A stretch of DNA of 64,000 nucleotides from contig CP132905.1 of NCBI GenBank assembly GCA_031446165.1, positions 868,001-932,000 on the forward strand. Direction: 5' to 3'. Shown piece after piece: positions 18,179-28,614 of the stretch (position 1 is the stretch's first letter; the number at the start of each line of letters is the position of its first letter). The position numbers and the translations under genes are program-made. The notes under the pieces are model-generated. The model saw only the letters and a list, made by a program, of their open reading frames with translations, did not search any database and had not been told where the DNA came from. The DNA comes from Arsenophonus sp031446165 (GTDB lineage Bacteria; Pseudomonadota; Gammaproteobacteria; Enterobacterales; Enterobacteriaceae).

Positions 18179-18224
18179 CTAAAGCCTCCAAGGGAATTTT
18201 TAACTACTTTAGTTACCAAAAACT

Positions 18225-18253
18225 ATATGAGGCTTAAAAAACTTTTTTTCAAG
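18225..18253 (-). promoter_or_regulatory. Sigma-32 promoter P2 of dnaK
   Basis: On the minus strand CTTGAA (18253-18248) is followed after 15 bases by CCTCATAT (18232-18225), one mismatch from the heat-shock -10 CCCCATnT. It is the promoter closer to dnaK. Confidence 0.6.
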
Positions 18254-18345
18254 GATTTTTTTCCCCGACCTCAAAAAATCTACCTACGAATACTTTACGA
18301 TAAGTTGATAGATTGACCAATTAGTAACTGTTTATATATAAATAT

Positions 18346-18376
18346 AAGTGGGGGCATAAAAATATTCATCAAGGGG
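18346..18376 (-). promoter_or_regulatory. Sigma-32 promoter P1 of dnaK
   Basis: On the minus strand a C-rich run leads into CTTGAT (18373-18368), followed after 14 bases by CCCCACTT (18353-18346). As I recall it, E. coli dnaK P1 reads CCCCCTTGAT, 14 bases, CCCCATTT, so both boxes and the spacing are nearly identical. Confidence 0.7.
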
Positions 18377-18678
18377 GGAGTAAAAAATATTTTTCCTATA
18401 TACTTTTTTATCTATTCAAAACATATATAACATATTTATATTTTTTCAAAAAAGTGATATAAAAAAATATTTTATGAATTAAAAATTTTTTAAATTATAA
18501 TTCATTCAATAGCAATTAATTTAGATTCATTCTTTACGTGCTTATCCTATTATGACTACCAATAAATATCACAAGCATGAAATAAAATGACAATTTCATT
18601 AATTAATGATTTTTACTAAAAAATATGCAATATATGAATTTATTTTCAAAAATTATTAAATTTATGAACAAATATATC

Positions 18679-19635
18679 TCATATTTCTTTAGCTAAGATA
18701 TTTTCTAATTTTTCTTGATCAACAGAAAATTTGCGAATTCCATCCGCCAATTTCTCTGATGCCATTGCATCAAAATGATGTTCCCAATAAAATTCTGCTT
18801 CTGTTATAGATTTAGGTGCTTTAGAAATTGGACCATGGAATTTTAACAATTGAGGAATTACTACACCTTCTATTTTAGAAAGTTCCTGAAGTAATTTTGG
18901 CGAAATAGTTAAACAATCGCAACCTGCTAATTGCAAAATTTCATTACTGTTACGAAAACTAGCTCCCATAATTATAGTTTTATATCCATGTTGTTTATAA
19001 TAAGAATAAACTTTTTTTACAAAAATAACTCCAGGATCTTCTTTTAATTCACTACCTTTATGAAAAACATGCTGCTTATACCAATCAAGAATACGACCTA
19101 CAAAAGGCGAAATCAAATAAACACCAGCTTCAGCAGCAGCACGTGCTTGAGCCAAAGAAAATAACAAAGTTATATTACAACGAATATTTTCTTTTTCTAA
19201 TTTCTCTGCAGCACGAATTCCTTGCCAAGTTGCAGCTAATTTTATTAAAATACGATCATTATTAATACCTGAATTATTGAAAAATTCAATGATACGACGA
19301 GCTTTATTAATACAAGCATCTTCATCATAAGAAAGACGAGCATCAATTTCTATTGATATTCTTCCTGGAATATACTTCAAAATTTCTAAGCCAATATTTA
19401 CTACTAATTTATCACATGCATTAATTATTTTTTGCTTATGTGCAATACTACTTTTATTTGCCCATTTAATTGTTCTATTGATTAGTTTCTTATATTCTGG
19501 AATTTTTATTACATTTAAAATTAAAGAAGGATTAGTGGTTGCATCTTCTGGTTTATAAGTTTTTATATCCATAATATTACCAGTATCGGCTACAATTCGT
19601 GTGATTGCACGTAAAGATGTTAATTTATCAATCAT
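18679..19635 (-). CDS. talB: Transaldolase
   Basis: Moves a dihydroxyacetone unit between sugar phosphates in the non-oxidative pentose phosphate pathway. The 318 residues compare with 317 for E. coli TalB. The Schiff-base lysine is Lys132 in RILIKLAATWQG and the catalytic Asp17 is in RIVADTGN. By alignment it is closer to TalB (long runs such as DATTNPSLIL and ISPFVGRILDWYK) than to TalA, and talB is the copy that neighbours dnaK in E. coli. The thr operon beyond it is gone; gpmB is the next gene. Confidence 0.96.
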   Translation of the reverse strand: MIDKLTSLRAITRIVADTGNIMDIKTYKPEDATTNPSLILNVIKIPEYKKLINRTIKWANKSSIAHKQKIINACDKLVVNIGLEILKYIPGRISIEIDARLSYDEDACINKARRIIEFFNNSGINNDRILIKLAATWQGIRAAEKLEKENIRCNITLLFSLAQARAAAEAGVYLISPFVGRILDWYKQHVFHKGSELKEDPGVIFVKKVYSYYKQHGYKTIIMGASFRNSNEILQLAGCDCLTISPKLLQELSKIEGVVIPQLLKFHGPISKAPKSITEAEFYWEHHFDAMASEKLADGIRKFSVDQEKLENILAKEI

Positions 19636-20656
19636 TTTTAAATCCTATCCTTATAATAATATAAAATTTAATATAAAAATATTTCATAAAATGTACGCAT
19701 GCAACTTACTATTAAATAAATTCATTTTGACTATTAAATAAACACATTTTGAAAATATAAAAACATAGCTGTACGACAAAAAATTCTACAAATGTTGATT
19801 TTTTGTTTTTTAATTCTTATTACAATGTGCTTCATTAATAAAAATGTGCTTACTTAATAGTACATAATCTTAATAAAATGAAAAAATTATAAAATATATT
19901 TAAAAATATCTTTACAAAAAAATTACTAAATAAAATAATATTTTTATATTTCATTTAAATTTTACCACATATGTAACTCATTTTTTAATTATATTTTTTA
20001 ATCTAATAAACCAAAAAATAAAAATAAAGTTTTTTCAAAAAATAATCTATATAATCTTAATTTAATTAATACAAAAAATTAATACATTTAGGGTATTATT
20101 TTTTAATCTTAAAACTAAAAATATTAATGAAAATGCTCTTTATAAATTAATTCGAACTTTTTTACCAAATTTATTTTTATAAAAAAACTTAATATTTATT
20201 TATTTTTTCAATCTTTTTTGAAAAACAATAAAATAAAAATATTAGATTCTAAATCTACATATCAATTGATAAAATGAAATAATTTTTATAAATTATATAA
20301 AATATGTAATCTTTATGCTTAAAAAAGTATCTAAAAATATTCCAAAAAAATTAAACATATTATATAATATTATTTTATTACGATGATCACTAAATATACC
20401 TATTATGACACAAAAATGATTATAAATAAAAATTTAACTATATACTGATAATTTTATATTTACTATAAAAATCGATAAATTTTAGATATCACATTTTTTA
20501 ATTTTTAAAAATTGCATATTGCATAAGAAATAGTTTAATACATTGATTTCATAAAAACTAAAATCATTGAAAGATCTTATAAAAAGTAAATCCACTAGAT
20601 AAATACCTGTTTTATAAAGCAGCATAATATTATTAAATTTACATTTTTTGAAAAAA
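19636..20656. other. Spacer tal-gpmB
   Basis: 1,021 AT-rich bases in the place where E. coli has yaaA, yaaJ, the thrABC operon and genes up to gpmB. No frame or relic that I can recognise. A tandem duplication lies at 19709-19752. Confidence 0.5.
19709..19752. repeat. 22-base tandem duplication
   Basis: Two adjacent 22-base units, 19709-19730 and 19731-19752 (CTATTAAATAAA, three bases, ATTTTGA), differ at two positions. In a noncoding spacer this looks like a replication-slippage duplication that has started to diverge. Confidence 0.7.
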
Positions 20657-21280
20657 CTATTGTTTTAAATGAGAAATATCTCCTGCTGTTTCTAAAATCC
20701 ATGCATATTGCAACCAGGGTCTTTTTTGATAATCTACTTTTGATAGAGAACAATTACGTAATCGTAAACGCCTTTGAGCATTAATAGGGACGCCAAGTAT
20801 GTGATTTAATAATGCACCCAATCCTATCCCATGACTTACCAATAAAGGTTTACTATTCATTGGTAATAAACGACATTCTTCTAAAGTAGAAAACATCCTT
20901 TTTGTTATTTCTTCCATAGACTCACCTTTTGGGATACGTGCCCCCGGTAACCCCATAACTAAATTATAACACCAACTTTCTTCTTCATCATTCAAGGAAT
21001 TCATTGGCCTGCCTTCTAGCACACCCATGTTTAATTCTCTTAATCGTGGTTCAAAAATAATATCACAATTACAAAATTTAGCAATAATTTCTGCTGTTTT
21101 TTTAGTACGTTCTAAGTCACTAGATAAAATATGCGTTATCCCAATTGATTGAATTCTTTTAGCAACTAATTTAGCTTGTTGTATACCAACTTCAGTAAGG
21201 GGGCTATCAGATTGCCCTTGAATACATTTAGCAACATTCCATTCAGTTTCTCCATGACGAACAAGATAAACCTTTAACAT
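20657..21280 (-). CDS. gpmB: GpmB-type histidine phosphatase
   Basis: Member of the phosphoglycerate mutase-like histidine phosphatase family, called gpmB (ytjC) in E. coli; the physiological substrate is uncertain. The 207 residues compare with 215. The catalytic RHGE motif has His9 (VYLVRHGETEW), and the second His is in LLVSHGIGLG. I start at 21280 (MLKVYLVRHG) because the homologue starts there; an ATG seven codons upstream is possible. It is the last gene of the 0/100 min block. Confidence 0.93.
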   Translation of the reverse strand: MLKVYLVRHGETEWNVAKCIQGQSDSPLTEVGIQQAKLVAKRIQSIGITHILSSDLERTKKTAEIIAKFCNCDIIFEPRLRELNMGVLEGRPMNSLNDEEESWCYNLVMGLPGARIPKGESMEEITKRMFSTLEECRLLPMNSKPLLVSHGIGLGALLNHILGVPINAQRRLRLRNCSLSKVDYQKRPWLQYAWILETAGDISHLKQ

Positions 21281-22973
21281 AATTATTTTCCATGCAAACA
21301 ATAAATAAAAAATTTTTATTGATAAACTAAAATGAGAATTTTAATAATAATTAATATTATAGCAATTAATATTTTTTTGATATTATAATTTTGTGATATT
21401 GTGAAATTTCAAAATTAAAATTGATAATTTATATGATACTCACACATGATATATTGCAATTTTACAATCTGTCTTCAGATATTATCAATATTTTAAAAAA
21501 TCTATTTAATGAAAAATTTTAATATTTATTTTTTATGTATTTATCTTTTGATATTAAATGTAAAAACATATTAAAGAAATCCAATAAAAATAATTTACTT
21601 TAATATCTGAGTTAAATAAAAAATGAAATTTTATAGATACTCAACTCAATTTTAAAAAACACATTAAAAATAATAAACAATAATCTTAAAAAAATAAATA
21701 TTGTTAAAATATATAATTAATTGCACCTAAAACAACATTTATATTTTATCATAAATATCAAATATAGTTATATAAATACAGTTATATAAAAGTAACGAGT
21801 TTTCCAATCACTTTATTGACAATTATATGAACATAAAATTGTATGAATACACTTACTAAAAAATATATAATTTTTAGCAAAAATGTAAAATGATAATTAG
21901 TTATACAAGAAAAATTACATTTTAGCACAAATTTTATTAAGTAATTTCAAATTTTTTATTATGCATCATGACAATTATTTTTTATATTTTTTTATTTTTT
22001 ATTGCTGTATTTGAAATTTTAAAAAACCAATTTTTAAAAAAAATACTTTAAACTTCAATATTTAATGAATCTTATTTTTTAATAAAAATTAAATATGCTA
22101 TTTTTATTAAAATTTATTAATCAACAAATATTTAATATAAAAATATAAAATTTATGCTTATAAAAATTCTAATTAATTCTTTTCATGTATACTTTACTCA
22201 TCAATAACATAATATTCAAAAAAAATAAAAATATTATTAATACAATAAGATACTATAAAAATATCTATCATAATTTTTTAAAAAACTGAAATATTATTAT
22301 TTTTAAACATCAAATATAACTTTATTTTCTACTTAAAATGCTAAATTCATATTATGAATTAATAAGATTACATTTTCATGTAACTTATTTTTTTAAAAAA
22401 CTATAGATATATTAAAATTAACTCAAATTATCAATTTTAAAAATTGATTACCATCAATTACAAAAAACATCAGTTTAATAAAAAACATAAATTATATTTT
22501 ATATTAAGTTAACATTTTTTATAAAAAAAGTGATATTAATATTTTTTACAAGTATATTATTTTCAATATGATACTTAATTAAAGTACATTTTATTCAATA
22601 AAAAGTATAATTATATAAAAATTATAGATTAATAGATCTCATGAACTAGTTTTGATGAATTTTGTATAATTTTTTAATATTTTTGTTAAAATCTTAAGAT
22701 AAATAATTACTATAAAAAACTCTTATTAAAATTTTAAATTTTTGAAAATAAAAATCGAATCAAAAAAAACTAATAAAAATTTTTGATAACAAAAATAAAT
22801 CATCACATCTAAATATTATTAACAATGTAATTAATTTTCATAAAACAAAGTATTATTGTTTTTTCTAGTGTGATTCTTCATAATTATTATTACATAAAAC
22901 TTTACACTTAAGAATTAATAAAAATCAAATTTTAAACGATTTATTCTAAGAATCTATTCGAAAAGGAAATTAG
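21281..22973. other. Long spacer gpmB-ybaL at a block boundary
   Basis: 1,693 AT-rich bases separate the 0/100 min block from the 10 min block. No gene, RNA or relic that I can recognise, and no IS element or repeat that would explain the join. Confidence 0.5.
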
Positions 22974-24185
22974 ATGGATTATTCAGGCACAGGTCTCATT
23001 AAAACAATTGTTACTGGTTTTACTCTTGCTTATTTCTTTGGTATGATTACACAAAAATTAAAAATATCACCTTTAGTCGGTTATTTATTTGCTGGTGTTC
23101 TTATAGGTCCTTTCACACCAGGGTTTGTTGCAAATACTAATTTAGCAAATCAATTAGCTGAAATCGGTATTATATTACTTATGTTTAGTATTGGTTTGCA
23201 TTTCTCATTCAAAGATCTACTATCAGTAAAATCAATTGCAATACCTGGTGCGGTTATCCAAATATTTACTGCAACTTTATTAGGAATGGGTTTAGCAATA
23301 TTTTTTGGTTGGGGGATATTTAAAGGCATTATTTTTGGTCTTTGTCTTTCAACAGCTAGTACTGTAGTTTTATTACGCTCATTAGAAGAAAGAGCACTCA
23401 TTAATACAGAAACAGGAAAAATTACAATTGGTTGGTTGATAGTCGAAGATCTAGTTATGATATTAATACTTATATTACTACCTGGAATTGCCAGTATTCT
23501 AGATAATAATCTAAGTTTTCAAAAATTAATAATCCAATTAATTCTTGCTATCTGTAAAATAGTTATTTTTATTATCATGACACTTTTAATGGGTCAAAAA
23601 CTAATTCCATGGATATTAAGGCATACTGCAGAGACTAATTCTCGCGAATTATTTACATTAGCTGTATTAGTTTTAGCATTAGGAATTGCTTATATATCTG
23701 TAACACTATTTAATTCATCATTTGCACTGGGAGCATTTTTTTCTGGAATGATGTTAAAAGAATCTCAACTTAGTCACCGTGCTGCACAAGATACAATGCC
23801 TTTACGTGATGCATTCATGGTCTTATTTTTTGTTTCAGTAGGAATGTTATTAGATCCTATAATTTTTTTAGAAAATCCATTAGCTATTTTGCTTACATTA
23901 CTGATTATTACTATTGGCAAATCACTTTCCACATTAATATTAATGAAAGTTTTTACTAAAAATAGCGCTTTTTCATTAACAATTGCTATTAGTTTAGCAC
24001 AAATAGGTGAGTTTTCTTTTATTTTATCAGCAATGGGAACAACACTGCATGTGTTCGATCACCAAACATCGAATTTAGTTTTATCTGGTTCTATTATTTC
24101 TATTATGATTAATCCATTATTATTTAATTTAATGGACTATTACTTCAAAAAACAAAATCTAAAACAATATGAAACCAAAAAATAA
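22974..24185 (+). CDS. ybaL: YbaL-like cation/proton antiporter, lacking its RCK domain
   Basis: CPA2-family transporter (KefB/KefC/YbaL type) in the inner membrane. The 403 residues align along the membrane domain of E. coli YbaL, for example ISPLVGYLFAGVLIGPFTPG and GLCLSTASTVVLLRSLEER, through about twelve helices to IMINPLLFNLMDYY. E. coli YbaL has about 558 residues; the missing part is the cytoplasmic nucleotide-binding RCK (TrkA-N) domain that gates such transporters. I see no trace of its GYGRVG motif in the 640 bases downstream. Its place beside hemH, divergent, agrees with E. coli, where gsk and aes lie between. Probably an unregulated exchanger; function unproven. Confidence 0.88.
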   Translation: MDYSGTGLIKTIVTGFTLAYFFGMITQKLKISPLVGYLFAGVLIGPFTPGFVANTNLANQLAEIGIILLMFSIGLHFSFKDLLSVKSIAIPGAVIQIFTATLLGMGLAIFFGWGIFKGIIFGLCLSTASTVVLLRSLEERALINTETGKITIGWLIVEDLVMILILILLPGIASILDNNLSFQKLIIQLILAICKIVIFIIMTLLMGQKLIPWILRHTAETNSRELFTLAVLVLALGIAYISVTLFNSSFALGAFFSGMMLKESQLSHRAAQDTMPLRDAFMVLFFVSVGMLLDPIIFLENPLAILLTLLIITIGKSLSTLILMKVFTKNSAFSLTIAISLAQIGEFSFILSAMGTTLHVFDHQTSNLVLSGSIISIMINPLLFNLMDYYFKKQNLKQYETKK

Positions 24186-24826
24186 AAATATTATTTTCAG
24201 TAAAAATATTATATATCTACAAAAAATAATATAAAAATTTATCACTAATATAATTGCTTGTAAAATTATAGAATTAATATTAATGATCTATATAATGTTT
24301 AATCATAAAACTCATCTAATAAACGAATAAACCTCTTTTAAAAATATAAAAAACAACTTTATAGTTTCATAAATTTAAGAATTAATGTTTAATATAATAA
24401 AAAATATTTTTATAAAAAACATATTAACATTAAAATACAATTAACAAATATATAAAAAATATTATAATGATAATCTTAAAAATTACTGTAATCTTAAAAT
24501 TTTTATAATACACTTTACAATAATAACTATTAATAAATTTATAAATAATACATTTATAAAATGATAGATCACATATACAATATTTCATATATGAACAATA
24601 ATTTAAAAAAATTGATGTATAATCAATACATTTTTTTAAAAATACAATAAAAAATACAATAAAAATAAACTATATTAATATTGTTCAAAAAATTATGTTT
24701 TATATAAAAAAGTTTATATTTATTTGCTTTGTTAATTAAATTCATAAAATTTTAATTTCTATAAAAATAATGTGTGATATTCATAAAATATTAAACATAT
24801 AAAAAAACACAATCGATCTTTTAAAA
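24186..24826. other. Spacer ybaL-hemH
   Basis: 641 AT-rich bases between convergent ybaL and hemH. E. coli has gsk and aes in this place. I found no remains of these or of the YbaL RCK domain. Confidence 0.5.
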
Positions 24827-25789
24827 TCACATATAACTACTGATTAACTTATGCATAAAAATAATATGACTATCCAAAGCATTTAATGCAGGAATATAAA
24901 AATATTTTTTTCCACCAGCTGAATAAAATATCTTTTTATTTACTACTGCTATTTCTATTAAAGTTTCTAAACAATCTACTGAAAAACCTGGACATAACAA
25001 TTGAACATGTCTAACACCATTCTTGCCTAATTTTTTTAAAGTAACATCTGTATAGGGTTTTAACCAAGCTTCCCATCCAAAACGGGATTGATAAGTCATG
25101 ATAATTTTATTTCTAGGAAAATTTATTAATTTACTCAGCAGAAAGGTTGTTAGCTCACACTCTTTTTGGTAAATATCACCAGAGTCTACATAACGTTTAG
25201 GAATGCCATGATAAGAAAACAATAATCGATCAGGAACTCCATATCGTGAAAAACTTAAGTGAATAGAATGTTTTAATGCATTTAAATAATATGGATGGTT
25301 TGCATAACTCCGAATAAAATGTAATCCAGGTATAGTTCTATAATTTTTCAAAATTAAACTAATAGCATCAAAAACGGCGGCTGTAGTTGTACTAGAATAT
25401 TGGGGATACAGCGGCAAGACAATGATATTATTGATATTGTTTTTTAATAATCTATTGATTGCTTGTGAAATAGAAGGGAAACTGTAAGTCATTCCAAGTT
25501 CAACTGGGATACCTGATAATCTTTTTGATAATGCCGTTTTCTGCTCAAGACTATAATATAATAGTGGCGAACCAATTTTTGTCCAAATTGATTTATAAGA
25601 TTTCACTACCTTTGATAAACGTAATGGTAAAATAATCAGATATAATAATGGGTTAAAGATGATTTTAGCAAGATCAATGACTCGTGAATCACTTAAAAAA
25701 TTAATCAAAAAACGTTTAACAAATAATGGTTTAGGTGCAACCGGAGTACCTAGATTTACTAATAATACACCGTTTTTTTTAAGTGTCAT
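24827..25789 (-). CDS. hemH: Ferrochelatase
   Basis: Inserts ferrous iron into protoporphyrin IX, the last step of protohaem synthesis. At 320 residues it equals E. coli. The metal-site His is in LLFSYHGIPKRY (near residue 194) and the Glu in FSVDCLETLIEI (near 264). The signature LLVNLGTP is at the start. Its product is used by CyoE (haem O) and CyoB in this window. It is followed downstream by the decayed gsk/aes region and preceded by adk, the E. coli order. Confidence 0.97.
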   Translation of the reverse strand: MTLKKNGVLLVNLGTPVAPKPLFVKRFLINFLSDSRVIDLAKIIFNPLLYLIILPLRLSKVVKSYKSIWTKIGSPLLYYSLEQKTALSKRLSGIPVELGMTYSFPSISQAINRLLKNNINNIIVLPLYPQYSSTTTAAVFDAISLILKNYRTIPGLHFIRSYANHPYYLNALKHSIHLSFSRYGVPDRLLFSYHGIPKRYVDSGDIYQKECELTTFLLSKLINFPRNKIIMTYQSRFGWEAWLKPYTDVTLKKLGKNGVRHVQLLCPGFSVDCLETLIEIAVVNKKIFYSAGGKKYFYIPALNALDSHIIFMHKLISSYM

Positions 25790-25935
25790 ACTTATAAAAT
25801 TCCAATTGATATAAACTCCTAGTTTATTGAATCATAAATAATTGTTATATTATAATTTTTAGATATTTTTATTTTGATAAAAAAATAACATAAAAAATAA
25901 AATTTATCTCTGATGCATATGTTTATTAATTTTAA

Positions 25936-26580
25936 TTAACCAAAAATATTTACCAATTTTTTATTAACTTCAAAAATATCAGCACTACCATTTAGTTTAA
26001 TAAAATTAGTTTTCCCATTAATAGCTTCCTGCTGGTAATACTTGATTACAGGTTTAGTAAACTTATGGTATTCTATTAATCGTTTACGTATAATATTTTC
26101 TTTATCATCTTCTCTAATAATTAAATCATCACCAGTAATATCATCTTTATTGTTTATTTTTGGTGGATTAAATTTAATATGATAAATACGACCAGATGAT
26201 TTATGAAGACGACGACCAGAGATACGTTCTATAATAATATCATCGGATACATATAATTCTATAACATATTTTATTGAAATACCTATATTTTTTATTGATT
26301 CTGCTTGAGAAATAGTACGAGGAAACCCATCTAATAAAAATCCATTTTTACAATCATTTTGCATTATACGCTTTTTAATTAAGGCAATTACTACTTCATT
26401 CGTTACAAGTTTACCATGATTTATACATTGTCTTATTTTTATACCTAATGTTTTGTTTAGTTTTATTTCATGACGTAAAATGTCACCGGTTGAAATTTTA
26501 GGTATACCATATTTTTTTTCAATAAATTGTGCTTGAGTACCTTTACCTGAGCCTGGGGCGCCAAATAGAATAGTAAACAT
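25936..26580 (-). CDS. adk: Adenylate kinase
   Basis: Interconverts ATP, ADP and AMP. At 214 residues it equals E. coli. The P-loop GAPGSGKGTQ is at residues 7-16, the AMP site is in STGDILRHEI, and the LID domain (GRRLHKSSGRIYHIKFNPP) is the long type. LID contacts such as Arg in IIREDD are kept. It lies between htpG and hemH as in E. coli, with 145 and 165 base gaps. Confidence 0.98.
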   Translation of the reverse strand: MFTILFGAPGSGKGTQAQFIEKKYGIPKISTGDILRHEIKLNKTLGIKIRQCINHGKLVTNEVVIALIKKRIMQNDCKNGFLLDGFPRTISQAESIKNIGISIKYVIELYVSDDIIIERISGRRLHKSSGRIYHIKFNPPKINNKDDITGDDLIIREDDKENIIRKRLIEYHKFTKPVIKYYQQEAINGKTNFIKLNGSADIFEVNKKLVNIFG

Positions 26581-26745
26581 TACATAATCCTATATTTATA
26601 TTATATTCTTATATTTTTAAAATATATAAGATTATAAATTATTACAATATATAAATTTTATAATCAATTAATTACTTACATTAATAACAACCAATACAGA
26701 TGATATCAATATACTTTTCTAAAAACATATAATAAAAAATAACTT

Positions 26746-28614
26746 TCATTGTAACAGTAATTTATTAATGCGATGAACAAATTGATTAGGATCTTCTAAA
26801 GTGCTTTTTTCCACTAATAGTGCTTGCTCTAATAGTACTTCTATCCATTCAGAAAATAATGTCTCATCTTTAATAGTAATCACCTTTTTAACTAATGGAT
26901 GCTCAGGATTAACTTCAAAATTATATTTTATTTCGGGTGCTGTTTGGCCAGCAGCAGAAAAAAGTTTTACCATTTGAGTACTCATCTCATTAGCATCTGT
27001 TGTCAATACAGTAGGCGTATCTGTTAAGCAAGAAGTTAATTTAACTGTTTTAACTCGTCCACCCAATATTTTTTTTACTCTTTCCACAAAAGGTTCTAAT
27101 TTTTTTTTCGTTTTCTCCTGCTCTTCTTTATCCTGTAAAGAAAGTTTTTCTAATGATTCATCTTTTTTATTGATAGATTGAAAAGCTTTTCCTTTAAATT
27201 CAGATAGATAATTCATCATCCATGCATCTATACGATCAAATAATAACAAGACTTCAATACCTTTCTTCTTAAAAAACTCTAAATGTGGACTATTTTTTGC
27301 AGCAAGATAACTATCTGCAATAATGTAATATATTTTTTCTTGACCATCAATCATTCTATCAACATAACTATCTAAAGAAATATTTTGTAAACCAGTATCA
27401 TTAATAGTAGACGCAAAACGTAATAATCCGGTGATCGTTTTTTTATTAATCATATCTTCTGCAGGGCCTTCTTTCAAGACTAACCCAAATTCTTGCCATA
27501 ATTGTTGATAATCTTTATCTTTTGTTTTAGCTAATTTTTCTAGCATTTGTAACACACGTTTTGTAAGTGCATTTCGTAAATTACGAATAGTATCACTATC
27601 TTGTAAAATTTCTCTAGAAATATTTAATGGCAAATCATTTGAATCAACTAATCCACGAATAAAACGCAGATAATGAGGCATAAATTGTGCAGCTTCATCC
27701 ATAATAAAAACACGTTGAACATAAAGCTTCAAACCATGTTTATTATCACGATTCCATAAATCAAAAGGTGCTTTTTTAGGTACATATAATAAACTAGTAT
27801 ATTCTTGCTTACCTTCTACACGATTATGGCTCCATAATAATGGATCTTCATAATCATTGGAAATATACTTATAAAAATCTTTATATTCTTCAGAAGAAAT
27901 ATCATTTTTATTTCGAGTCCATAATGCTTGTGCTTTATTGATTTTTTCCCAAATCAAAGTATCATCTTTTTCATTTTTTGTTTGAATTTCTACTGGAAGA
28001 GAAATATGATCTGAGTATTTATTAATAATAGAACGTAAACGTACAATATCCAGAAATTCTTCTTGCTTTGTACGTAAATGCAGTATAATTTCAGTACCTC
28101 TTTGTATTTTATTAATGTCTGCAACTGTATATTCACCTTCTCCAGTTGATTCCCAAAAAATGGCTTTATCAATAGGTTCAGCAGCTGCTCTAGTAGACAC
28201 TGTTACTTTGTCAGCAACAATAAAAGCTGAATAAAATCCAACACCAAACTGACCAATTAATTGAGTATCTTTTTCTTTCTCTTTTCCTAATGAATGCAGA
28301 AAATTTTTAGTACCTGATTTAGCAATAGTTCCTAAATTATCAATAACCTCTGTACGCGTCATCCCTATACCATTATCACTAATAGTTAAAGTTTTTTTCT
28401 TTTTATCAACAGAAATTCTAACTTTTAAATCAGCATCATTTTCATATAACTCTGGCGCAGAAAGTGCTTTAAAACGCAATTTATCAGCTGCATCAGATGC
28501 ATTTGAAATTAATTCACGTAAAAATATTTCTTTATTAGAATAAAGAGAATGTATCATTAATTGTAATAATTCTTTTACTTCAGATTGAAATCCACGAGTT
28601 TCTTTTTTTTTCAT
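26746..28614 (-). CDS. htpG: HtpG (Hsp90) chaperone
   Basis: Bacterial Hsp90. The 622 residues compare with 624. The N-terminal ATPase motifs are in order: FLRELISNASDAADKLR (near residue 30), SDNGIGMTR (near 80) and IGQFGVGFYSAF (near 120). The middle-domain SREILQDS and the C-terminal dimer region follow. I do not see a sigma-32 type promoter in the spacer upstream, unlike at dnaK. The neighbours adk and dnaX match the E. coli order, but recR and ybaB are missing. Confidence 0.98.
   Translation of the reverse strand: MKKKETRGFQSEVKELLQLMIHSLYSNKEIFLRELISNASDAADKLRFKALSAPELYENDADLKVRISVDKKKKTLTISDNGIGMTRTEVIDNLGTIAKSGTKNFLHSLGKEKEKDTQLIGQFGVGFYSAFIVADKVTVSTRAAAEPIDKAIFWESTGEGEYTVADINKIQRGTEIILHLRTKQEEFLDIVRLRSIINKYSDHISLPVEIQTKNEKDDTLIWEKINKAQALWTRNKNDISSEEYKDFYKYISNDYEDPLLWSHNRVEGKQEYTSLLYVPKKAPFDLWNRDNKHGLKLYVQRVFIMDEAAQFMPHYLRFIRGLVDSNDLPLNISREILQDSDTIRNLRNALTKRVLQMLEKLAKTKDKDYQQLWQEFGLVLKEGPAEDMINKKTITGLLRFASTINDTGLQNISLDSYVDRMIDGQEKIYYIIADSYLAAKNSPHLEFFKKKGIEVLLLFDRIDAWMMNYLSEFKGKAFQSINKKDESLEKLSLQDKEEQEKTKKKLEPFVERVKKILGGRVKTVKLTSCLTDTPTVLTTDANEMSTQMVKLFSAAGQTAPEIKYNFEVNPEHPLVKKVITIKDETLFSEWIEVLLEQALLVEKSTLEDPNQFVHRINKLLLQ

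Larger units (their letters stand above)
18179..18678. other. Regulatory spacer upstream of dnaK
   Basis: 500 bases. The half next to dnaK (to about 18375) holds the ribosome site and two heat-shock promoters and is visibly richer in G and C. The half next to tal (18376-18678) is AT-rich and I see nothing in it. Confidence 0.6.
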
